Of a stretch of 64,000 nt of DNA, positions 11,001-23,000 are shown one piece after another. Position 1 is the stretch's first letter. Every line of letters begins with the position of its first letter. Position numbers and translations under genes: made by a program. The stretch is from Manihot esculenta. Lineage: Eukaryota; Streptophyta; Magnoliopsida; Malpighiales; Euphorbiaceae. The notes under the pieces were generated by a model that ran no database searches, was not told the origin of the DNA, and saw only the letters and a program-made list of their open reading frames with translations. The stretch lies in NCBI RefSeq assembly GCF_001659605.2, contig NC_035168.2:5326058-5390057 (forward strand), given 5' to 3'.

Positions 11001-14000
11001 TAAATACTCGTAACTTCTAAATATGAAAAATGGCTAGTTCAACATTCATGCCACTCACCTCAAAACCTGCAAGTTTTAGTGCCTCAAGACATTCCTCCAT
11101 GGACCTGATGTCAGGAAGTCCATTACCAAGCTCAACTTCTCCCTGTATCCAGGAACATAAATTCATTACACCGAATCAAAAGAATTTTATAAAAGACATG
11201 GAAGATATCTACTGTTGGTGTTGCAAGCAACCTTAATCCTCTGATGTTCTAGGTTTGCAGGGTCAAAGCAATCAGTTATGCACCATTCATAAGCAGCGAA
11301 ACACTGGCCAGGTTTTAGCACTCTGTATATCTCCTTGTAGCAAGCACGCTGGTTTATGCACAACATAGATCTAAATAAATTGCATCAAAATGTAGAAAAA
11401 GTTGATTAATTCCATGTATGCAGTCTGGCATACCACATCTGGTGCGTGGCAGGTAGCTTCTATTCCAAATATTGCATCAAAAGTGTTGTCGGGGAATGGC
11501 ATTTGCATGAAGTCAGTCTGCATTATCAGAAATAACCACTGCTGACATTTCCAATTGCACATGGGAGGAATACAAGGAAATTGAAGGATCAATCATTAAC
11601 AAATAATAGAATTAAGATTTAACATTCAAGTTGTTCAGTTTCACAGTAAATCAGATCTACAATCTAAATATGCGAGATATCAAACCTTCACATAGTTGCA
11701 AGTCTTGTCTACTCCTGCAATGCGGTTCAGCTCCTGAATGGAAACCAACACTTCTAAGCATACATTTGAGTCTTTGACAAAATAAATCAAATCATTTCTA
11801 TGGTTCATGGAAGAAAAAAAAAGGATCTCCTAAGTTTAGTATTTTAGAGAATAATGAAATGAAAGAACCATGAATGTGAAAGGATTATTTGTATGTATTC
11901 TAGCATGTAACAAAATCACATACCTCTCCTCTTGTTATTTGATATTCATTGTTGTTTACACCTGTTACCGATGCTTCACTACAGGAGATCATTAAAATCA
12001 GGATCATCACATAAATTAATCAAATATAAACAAATTGAACTCAGTCTTTCAGTTTATATAACAGGAAGAGGAGGGAGACTACAAATGACTCAACAATAGA
12101 TTTTTTAACCACTATACTAAAATGGACATTACATATCAAAAATACATACGGACATTGAAATTTAATGATCAGAGCCAGGACAGATATTAAGAGAAGTTTC
12201 TAATGTTGCATAGTTTAGGAGAAAAGACTAAAATGTTATGAGCTTCTTTATCCACTTAGAGCCAAATTTGTTGATGGCAGCAAAAGCAAACTATCACAAA
12301 TTATACAACAAAATGTCTAAATAAACTACAAGTAATTATAGAAGCATGCTCAAGAAGATAAAGATGATTTTCAGAATGAAAAATGTTTTCATGAAATAAT
12401 TGTCAATTACCTGAATTTAGCAATTTCTCTTAGTGGGCCTCCAATTCCACAACCAACATCTAGCACCTGCCTTTAAAAATAAAAGTTTGATTAACAAATT
12501 GGGCCAGGAAGGAAAAATGTACATGGCTGTACTTCATATTGTGAAAATAAAATTATTAAAGAACCTTATGTCCTTTCTTCAAACCCAATTGCAAAGCGAG
12601 AAAATGCTCATGTCGCTTGATGCTCTCACGAAGAGACTCCCCTTTCCATCTATAGTATTAATACTGCTCATCAATCTACCAGAAAAATTACACAAAATGC
12701 TACTCTGACAGAAATTCAAACAGTTCACTGTGGCAATCCTTCCTTACCTAGGTGCAAAATGGAAAGACTCACCCCAACCATACTCATAAAAGCTTGTCAC
12801 AAGATCGTAGTACTTGTTAACCTGAAATCCACAAGACATTCACTTTCAAGGAAACAATAATTATCATTCAATAAATCCTGCTTTAACTGCATGTAAACCA
12901 AATAGTACTTCTCTTGACATTGAAAAGTAATTACACGTAGTAACATTTTAACAATTGAAGCCAACAGTTGCTGTGCAAGGAATCAATAAGTGAGAGCAGA
13001 AGGGGCAAAACCAAAATTTTAACTTATGGGGCCAAAGGTGATGCTTAATGGAGCATAAACTGAAAGCTAACTTCATACTAGAAAAATACTATATGTCCCA
13101 ATCTCTTTTACCAGCACAATTATCCTGATATGGAAGCATTGATATATTTCATAATTTACACCTACTATAAATTATCAGTGTAGAAGAACTGTGGCACTAA
13201 AATTTATCAACAAAATTTTCCATCATATAAAGTAAATCAACCTCACAAAAACCAATATAAAGGCAAAAAGATACATATTTCATAACAAAAACAGCATCAC
13301 TTGATATTTCTTATTGATAATTAAAAGTGATTAAGAACCGACAAATGTGCATTTTAGTCATACCTTGCTCAATCCCACAATATTTTGAAGAAAGGCATTA
13401 CACAAGTATGAATTCAAAAAAAAAGAGTATTGTTCTTTAAATATAAATTACAATAAAATAAAATATTACAAGATACAAAATCATTTAAATGATTCATTTT
13501 AAAGATAGACTTATAGACATTAACAACATAAGAATTTCTGATTCAATAAATCATATTCAAACTTTTGCACACATAAAACAATTGATAAAATTTCCTTTTT
13601 AACCGTAGAGTAATTTACTCTAGGTCCAACCCAAATTTCACTAGTAAATCTGACTAAGGTTTCTTTGTCATTAACCCTTTGTTTAAGGATTCCACCATAA
13701 CCTTTCTCAGATGCATCAGTTTCTACAATCTTAAAAGATTTTGGGTGAGGAATAGCTAAGCAAGGTAGGGTCTTTACCCTATCCTTAATTTTCTTTACAG
13801 CTAGAGTGCATTCTTCGGTCCATTCAGGAGGATTCTTTCTAAGTCTTTGAAACAATGGTTTAGCATCCTGGGCTAGATGTTTATAAAAATCTGAGACATA
13901 ATTTAGACTTCCTAAGAATCTTTGCAGTTGGGTTTTCTCTCTTATTTCATCAGGAAATTTGCTTGCAAATTCTATAGCTCGATTAATAGGGATAATGGTT

Positions 14001-17000
14001 CCTTTAGAAATATTATGACCCAAAAACCGTACTTCTGTTTGGAAGATTTTAATCTTCTTTGCAGAGACTACCAAACCGTTTATTTTAACGATTTTCTCAA
14101 ACATTTTTAAATGCTTGAAATGCTGATCTATTGTCCTGGAAAAGATTAGGACATCATCAATATAAACAATTGAAAACGCTGAATAAACGTTAAAAATTTC
14201 ATTCATGATTTTCTGAAATTCAGAAGGGGCGTTTTTTAATCCAAAGGGCATGACATTCCATTCATAATGCCCAAAGGGAACTGTAAAGGCTGTTTTGTAT
14301 TTATCCTCTTCTGCTATCTGGATTTGCCAGTATCCAGATTTCATATCAAACTTAGAGAAAATTGTGGCTTCATAAAGCCTGTTTAATAAATCTCTCTTAT
14401 TAGGCAGAGGATATCTTATCCATCTAAACGCCTTATTTAAGGGCTTATAGTTTATCACTAGCCTAGGCACTCCTCTTTCTAATTCAGCTGCATTTTCTAC
14501 ATAGAAAGCCGGGCAACTCCAGGGACTACTACTCTTCCTTATGAGTCCTTTAGCCTCTAACTCAGCAATTTCCTTTTTACAAATTTCTAGATGCCTTGGT
14601 CCCATTGCTATGGGCCTGGCCTTTGTAGGAATGGCCTTTTCCGAGAACTAGGATCATATGGCAAAGTTACCACATGCCTTTTCTTAGACCAGAAAGCATC
14701 TGGGCTTTCAGCACAAATGCTTCTTATTAACTCTTCCTGGACTTCTTTAATCCTTTGTTGCATTCTAGGTTCTTTTAACCTTTCATCTATACCTTTATAG
14801 ACTACTTCTTGTCTTAAAGAGTTAATAAACTTAGTCTTATTTTCCATTGTGTTCTTTAACACATCTATTTCTTTTAATTTTGGCTGAGAATTAAAATGAA
14901 AAGTAATTACTTTTCCATTTATTTCTGTACTTATTCCTTCTTTAGTTATCTGCCTAATAGGGTATAGCATATGTAAAAAGGGATTTCCTAAGATAACAGG
15001 ATGAGATAATCCTTTTACCATTAGGAAAGGGATTTCGAAGCATATACCTTGGTTGCAGATGGCAGTATTGTTTAATTTGTATCTTACTGACATTTTGCTT
15101 CCATCCGCAGTATGCAACTCTTCGAGGGTCTTTGAAAAGTACTTTGAAGGAACTAGTCCTTCATTGATACAGTTGAGATCAGCTCCAGAGTCAATTAAGG
15201 CATTAGTTTCGAATACCCACTCCTTGTGTACTACTATAGTCACCCTTGTATGCCATTTATGGGTTATTACCCTATCCGCCATATTAATATAATGGAGATT
15301 GTTTAAATCTTTTGCTTCTCCTTCTGGTTCTTCTACGGCTAACTGCTGCTGTTCATTTAACAGCTCGAGAACACCTATTCTTTCTTTTAACTCTTTTATC
15401 TCAGTCTTTACTGAGTTGAGTTCTGCACGTAATTCTGCTACTGTTGGCTCTTTTTGGCTTTTTGAATTTTTAATTCTTTCTAGTATCTCTTTGAGGTCGT
15501 ATGGGGACTGGTTTCCTTCAAATTTCTGATTTTGTACTGAGGTAGTTACCCCTGTAGTCTTGTAGAGACCAATGTAGGTTTCTAACTTTTCTCTCTTCTT
15601 TTCTGGATCTTCAATGTTGTCAATTAAATCGAGGATGAGATTATCCTCTTTTGTTAACACCATCAAACCATTCATTGCGCATAGTGATTTATAGTAATCA
15701 CATTCTCCATCACAATCTTCCTTTTGCTCCTTTTCTTCTTCAGTACTACTTTCTTCTTCGGTGGTATAATCTACTGCATTGATTTCCATGGTTTCTTGCT
15801 CAGAGTCTGTTTCATTTAGCAAAATGTTTGCTAAGGCTTCTTTTAAATCTTCATCTATTGTTAATGCCTGTATTTGCTGTTTAACTCGACATTTATTGGC
15901 ATAATGTCCCCTTTTTCCGCATCTATAGCAGACTATAGTTTTCTCTGCTTTGCTCTGATCGTGCCTTTTCCTTTCCTTTTCTGGGTTTTTAACCCTTTCA
16001 TTCTTTCCCTTTTCTTTAAAGGGTCGCTTGTATTTATAGAAGCGCCTCGTTTTCTTGTAGTACTTGGGTTTTTTGTGCTGCTTCTCCTCCCTCCCCCCTG
16101 TAAATTTCGTGGGGGGAAATTTAAGAGGTTGTAAGCCATATTGCTCGCAGAAGCTTCCAAGAATTTGTCTGCCATGAAAGCGCTCTTTCTGCATCTGTTT
16201 ATGAATTTTTAATTCATTGCAGAGGGTGATTCCTGTGGATACTATTTTAGAGGCTAATTCGCCATATGTATATTGATGATACGGTATATTACCGTTATGC
16301 TTACTTCGTATTTGATCTTTTACTCTTTCTGCAAATAGTGCTGGTAACCCTGCTAAGAATTTTTCTTTCCAGACACTATTATTACTGTCTTCTCTAATAA
16401 ATACTAAAGAGAAGAAGGTATCTTTATACCATTTAAAATGAGATAGATCTGGGCATCGTAGATTAATTAACTGCTCCTGTGCTCTATCAATCAGCATATT
16501 TACTGATCCTATAAAGTGTAACCCTATAGTATATAATAGGGTGTTAACCACATCTGGTACTTGCTGAGTGCCTTCTTGTTTAACCATTTTGAAGATTATC
16601 TCCTTTCCTTCGCTAGAGACTGCGAAGTCCCACCAACCTTTAAGTTGGCCACCGAACCCTGCTATTAGGGCTTTTGCTGTACTAGGGTCATCATTACCCT
16701 TAGCTCTACTTGCAGTAGCGTACATAGTCATATATTGAAGGACATTCTTGATTTGATAATCGGATAGTCCATCAATATTCCATTCTACTATTGAGGTCCC
16801 ATCATACTGCATGTAGTTGTAACTAGTATCTTCAAACTGCAGATTTATTGGCGAAGGCCTTGGATAATATGGTTTTAGCTCCATAGTTGCTCTGGCCTTA
16901 GGATATTTTATCCTGTTAACTTCTGCTGGTTCAGTTTCTCTTAGCATATTTTCGAGTTGTATTAACTCGTGGTCAGTGTTTGACTTTTCTTCTCCTTCGG

Positions 17001-20000
17001 ACTCCATTGTTAATGGAGCAATCGCCTTCATCTTTCCATCTTCTTTTAGTCCTAGCTTAGCCAGCCTTTTTGAGAGTTCTTCCAGCATTTCTTCATTTTT
17101 AGTCAGCTTGATGCCAATGGGTTTACTATCCATTGGTTTAAATAGCACTTTCTCTTCAACTTTAGTTCCTGAAGATTCTGCAACATCCTTTCTTGGAAGA
17201 ATATCTATTGTTCTTGGCTGAGCTACTATTTTTGAAACTTGATTCTCAACCCTGTTCAGCTGTTGTCCAATGGTATGGAGGCTAAGATTGGTATAGTTCT
17301 GTTGTTTGGCTGCTGGGTTTTCTGAAGGATCATGGGAGAAAGGGATGCATTCTACTTTGGTGTTTTCTGTGGGTTGGTATGTTATATCGGTCAAAGGTGG
17401 ATGCATTTCTTTCAAGATGTTCCTTTGAGGGGTCATGAAGGTTTTATAATGAGATTCAAGAGTAGATAAAAAAGAAGGGTCTTCTAAGTTTGGGTATGGA
17501 AAAACAGTGTTTAATGAACCCAGGAAAGTCTTTACTTCCCTGTTTTTGGGTTTTGTATAGTTCATACTTCCTGTTCCACATTTTCTGTTCTTTGAGAGGA
17601 AGTTCCATTTGAAACCATTTATTAAATGGTTCTTCTTCTGTTTCTAGCAGCATGATTTTGAAAGATTTTGAAATCAGGCTTTCTGCATCATAGCCCATAT
17701 CTGAAGGTGTAGGGCTTTGAGGCCTTGCATACACATGATTAGCCACTTGTTCTTCAGATCTTTGAAGCCCAATTACAGAGTTACTTCTCAGGGCTGGAAT
17801 TGATACCGATGTCCTGGGAGGTAATGGTTCTGACATTAAAGAGACTTTTGGCATTGATCTTTTGTCAGAAACACTTCTGCTTCGGCTAAAGGTAATAGCA
17901 ACTGTTCCTTCATTTGACTGCATAATGGATTGAATAGCAGTTGATTCCTCTTTTCTTGGAGGTACTGCTTCTTCCAAAATCCAGTTATCAGGCAAATTAA
18001 CCTGATCCCATTGAATTGGTTTTGGAACTATTAAATTCTCTTTTGACATATTAGTCAAAAATAAGGTAGTCGTTCCTTTTGGAGAGACTATTTTTGTAGC
18101 ACTGTCCCTTAAATTAGGGACCACTGTATTCATTGCCTTATAATGAATTCGGTAGATCAGAATCAAATTTTCTGATCCTGGTGCCATATCGTATCCCATT
18201 GTTTTTATGTCCAAGATGAGAGTTCTCATTATATGTGGATCGGACAGAGACAAAGTAAGATTTGGAAAACATTGAAAGAATATTGGTCCTTCACATAAAG
18301 AGGATTCCACTACTCCTAATAAGGAGTCACTGAATTTATTGTGTCTTTTATCTCTGACACAAAGCATAGCGGCTGTATTTAGCCCTAGCCTTGTTGCTGG
18401 TTTTACAGCAACCTGTATCATTCCTATATGCAGGAATAAATACTTTTCTTGATGCCTTCGAATGAGTTCTTCAGACAATAAACTCATCGATTGTAGTTCT
18501 CCATAGACTGGAGTGGCCTATTCTACTGTCTTAACTATATAGTCAGATCGAAGTCTAAAGGGATTCTTATAGATGAGATCAGAGGAAACAGGAGGTAATT
18601 TCCAGTTCTGTAAACTAGTATCTACATCAGATGCTAACAATATTTCTTTATTTTTGTTTTTGTTTTTTGAGATAATAGAGCTAGATGAGCTAGATCTCCT
18701 AGAATTACCAGAGATTGAGTTAAATAACCTTTCCATTTTTCTTAGATCACTGTCAACGATTTACTCCACCACGCCTAACAACTATGGTTTTCTGGCAACA
18801 GGATACGCGACTTAGGTTTCACTAAGAGGTAAACTGGATTGGGTTCCACTTGGCTCTGATACCAATAGGGGAAGCAAGCGCAACAACTTTCAACTTTCCA
18901 CAGCTTTTCACAACACAGAATCACAAAATTTATAAAAGTACAAAACAACCAGAGGTGTTCAACAAGTAGTCTTAAAAATTATTATTTCTAAGTAATTGAT
19001 TTAAATAATTTAATAGAACATTAAACAAAGCCAAAGTCCGTTGATATTCTCGGCAATCACAGTGTTCATTATGATTAATAGTATGATAGGTGAACAATTC
19101 ACTACCTTCAGCTATAATATCATTTTTAAATTGTAAAACTTCATTTCGATTTGTTAAGTCTATGAAGAGCAAGTGTTCTATAGCTTTTGCAATATGATAA
19201 GACATAAGATACTTACTTGATCGTCGGTGTCTGAGAAGTCTTTTCCCCACCCGGTAGGTTTGATAGCAGAGAAAAGTGTTTCGGCCGATTCTGGTTTAGT
19301 GTACCAGACTAAGTAGTTGAATTTGCCAGTAGGTTCTCCAAGAGTATCTTGCACACCTACTAGATCGTTGACAGGAAGATTGCGTTTTCTGCAAATTTTT
19401 GCAGTTTCAGATTTTAAAGATAACTGAGACAACTTCTTTCCGATAGATCGCGACTCAAATTTAGAGAAACTGGATTTCATTCAAGTAAGAAGTTTTACAT
19501 TCAAGAAGACTCACAAAAGCTTTTTAATTCTAAAAACTTGCACACCACACTCTTACTTCTCTCACTCTTTTATACTAAAACTGAGATATTCGATCTTATC
19601 TTTAGCAATCTAGCTATACTACCCTTTACATGACACGTGGATAACAAAAGATGAAAGATTCCTTTAGGATAAGATGTAGTGCGGGTGCGCTGTGGGCCCC
19701 ATCGTCCACTACTTTCTTTTCCTTTACAGCTGGAATTCTTAGTACAATAATTACATATAGACAAAATAGTTTTACGTCATTGCGGACGTAAGACACTTCT
19801 TTATGGCCAGGTGGCCTCTTCTGGATCCTCTGGATTCTGACCGTCTTGAAAAAGAGAGTCTGACAGCATATCTTCATCCGATGAGTCACTGCTTTTAGTG
19901 CGCTTGAATTTTGTTTTAGAACACTCTCCCTTTTCTTTAGGCTTTCCACTAGAGGCTTCATTATCACTTAGTTCCTCTAGTGCTGATGACAGTCGTTTCT

Positions 20001-23000
20001 TCAGTTCTTCTTTTGGAAGGGAGTGAAAAAACTCCTTCAGTAGTTGAGTCAATTTAGACTTATCAGATGATTTTTCAGGTTGTTTAACCAGTTGAATGAG
20101 GCCTCTGTGGTAGTGTACAGATAAAGTTCCAAAGAAGTCAAACTTATCCCACCATTTAGTCATTACTCTCCGAGTTAACCACTTCACATTATTAATGGTA
20201 AATTCTTCGAATTTTTTGGATCGTTTGGTGGTCAGGATATAATCCCATTTAGCTATCCATGGAACCTTATACTGAATCGTAAAGTCCAGTCTGGGATTTT
20301 CAAGAGATTTATTAACCTCTGTAAACTGCTTATAAACAGTTCGTACCTTATCAGGTAACATTATCGGGAAAATTCCCCAGTTAAAAAACCATTCATGAAA
20401 CCAGGGAGGAAATTCTTTAATTTCCTTTTCAAGTTGAAATTGGATGAACCAACTAAACTTCTTTTGCCTGTTTTCATATAAGAGAGCTCCTGTCCAAGCC
20501 TGGATATAGTCAAAGTAACTATACCATTTTGGTCTTCCATATTGCAATTCTTTCTGTCGTAATAGAGAATCACCCCATTGCTCACTAGTAATAATATTTT
20601 TTATAAGGAATTTACTGTAAGCTCACTGATGGCCAGTCCGTTCTGTGGGGATGATTTCTACTGACCTGGTTTCAGATAGTATAGCCTGATAATATTCAAA
20701 AGTTTTTGGGAGGAATGGTGCTCCCGAATGATGTTCTGTATAATAATCGGCTATTTCCCAGGGATTCAGATTTTCATATCTTTTTTCAATAGGATTCATA
20801 TGATAATAGCTGATAGGAATATAAGGGTAATTTACCTCCTTTTCATTTACTGGTTTGATGCTTATTTTGTAGGCATCTTCTCTGACCCGATCCGATTCTT
20901 TAATCGGTGGGGGTACCATGTCATCAAACGATCTTTTCATCGGAGTGTTTGAACTCATTTCCTATAAGAAATTCTCTTGTTAGAAAATCAGGTAATGAAT
21001 TAGATTCTCCTTTGATGAACTCAATTTCAAAATCAAAAACAGATAAAATAGCTTGCCATCTAGCAAAGATCTGTTTAGATGCAATATTTTTAACATCTTT
21101 AAGGAGTATTTCCTTAGCACTTTTACAATCAATCCTAATTAGGAATTTCTGATTCAATAAATCAGATTCAAACTTTTGCACACATAAAACAATTGATAAA
21201 ATTTCCTTTTTAACCGTAGAATACTTCTAGGGACTACTACTCTTCCTTATGAGTCCTTTAGCCTCTAACTCAGCAATTTCCTTTTTACAAATTTCTAGAT
21301 GCCTTGGTCCCATTGCTATGGGCCTGGCCTTTGTAGGAATGGCCTTTTCCGAGAACTCAGGATCATATGGCAAAGTTACCACATGCCTTTTCCTAGACCA
21401 GAAAGCATCTGGGCTTTCAGCACAAATGCTTCTTATTAACTCTTCCTGGACTTCTTTAATCCTTTGTTGCATTCTAGGTTCTTTTAACCTTTCATCTATA
21501 CCTTTATAGACTACTTCTTGTCTTAAAGAGTTAATAAACTTAGTCTTATTTTCCATTGTATTCTTTAACACATCTATTTCCTTTAATTTTGGCTGAGAAT
21601 TAAAATGAAAAGTAATTACTTTTCCATTTATTTCTGTACTTATTCCTTCTTTAGTTATCTGCCTAATAGGGTATAGCATATGTAAAAAGGGATTTCCTAA
21701 GATAACAGGATGAGATAATCCTTTTACCATTAGGAAAGGGATTTCGAAGCATATACCTTGGTTGCAGATGGCAGTATTGTTTAATTTGTATCTTACCGAC
21801 ATTTTGCTTCCATCCGCAGTATGCAACTCTTCGAGGGTCTTTGAAAAGTACTTTGAAGGAACTAGTCCTTCGTTGATACAGTTGAGATCAGCTCCAGAGT
21901 CAATTAAGGCATTAGTTTCGAATACCCACTCCTTGTGTACTACTATAGTCACCCTTGTATGCCATTTATGGGTTATTACCCTATCCGCCATATTAATATA
22001 ATGGAGATTGTTTAAATCTTTTGCTTCTCCTTCTGGTTCTTCTACGGCTAACTGCTGCTGTTCATTTAACAGCTCGAGAACACCTATTCTTTCTTTTAAC
22101 TCTTTTATCTCAGTCTTTACTGAGTTGAGTTCTGCACGTAATTCTGCTACTGTTGGCTCTTTTTGGCTTTTTGAATTTTTAATTCTTTCTAGTATCTCTT
22201 TGAGGTCGTATGGGGACTGGTTTCCTTCAAATTTCTGATTTTGTACTGAGGTAGTTACCCCTGTAGTCTTGTAGAGACCAATGTAGGTTTCTAACTTTTC
22301 TCTCTTCTTTTCTGGATCTTCAATGTTGTCAATTAAATCGAGGATGAGATTATCCTCTTTTGTTAACACCATCAAACCATTCATTGCGCATAGTGATTTA
22401 TAGTAATCACATTCTCCATCACAGTCTTCCTTTTGCTCCTTTTCTTCTTCAGTACTACTTTCTTCTTCGATGGTATAATCTACTGCATTGATTTCCATGG
22501 TTTCTTGCTCAGAGTCTGTTTCATTTAGCAAAATGTTTGCTAAGGCTTCTTTTAAATCTTCATCTATTGTTAATGCCTGTATTTGCTGTTTAACTCGACA
22601 TTTATTGGCATAATGTCCCCTTTAGTAAAAGTGCTAAGGAAATACTCCTTAAAGATGTTAAAAATATTGCATCTAAACAGATCTTTGCTAGATGGCAAGC
22701 TATTTTATCTGTTTTTGATTTTGAAATTGAGTTCATCAAAGGAGAATCTAATTCATTACCTGATTTTCTAACAAGAGAATTTCTTACAGGAAATGAGTTC
22801 AAACACTCCGATGAAAAGATCGTTTGATGACATGGTACCCCCACCGATTAAAGAATCGGATCGGGTCAGAGAAGATGCCTACAAAATAAGTATCAAACCA
22901 GTAAATGAAAAGGAGGTAAATTACCCTTATATTCCTATCAGTTATTATCATATGAATCCTATTAAAAAAAGATATGAAAATCTGAATCCCTGGGAAATAG

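Noticed and set aside
11371..11592. 73-codon minus-strand frame containing [27 protein letters not shown]
   Set aside because: Not a separate gene; it is SMT1 exon 8 read through into its introns.
15874..16175. Short plus- and minus-strand frames overlapping the viral CCHC region
   Set aside because: Shadows of the 985-codon polyprotein frame in other frames.
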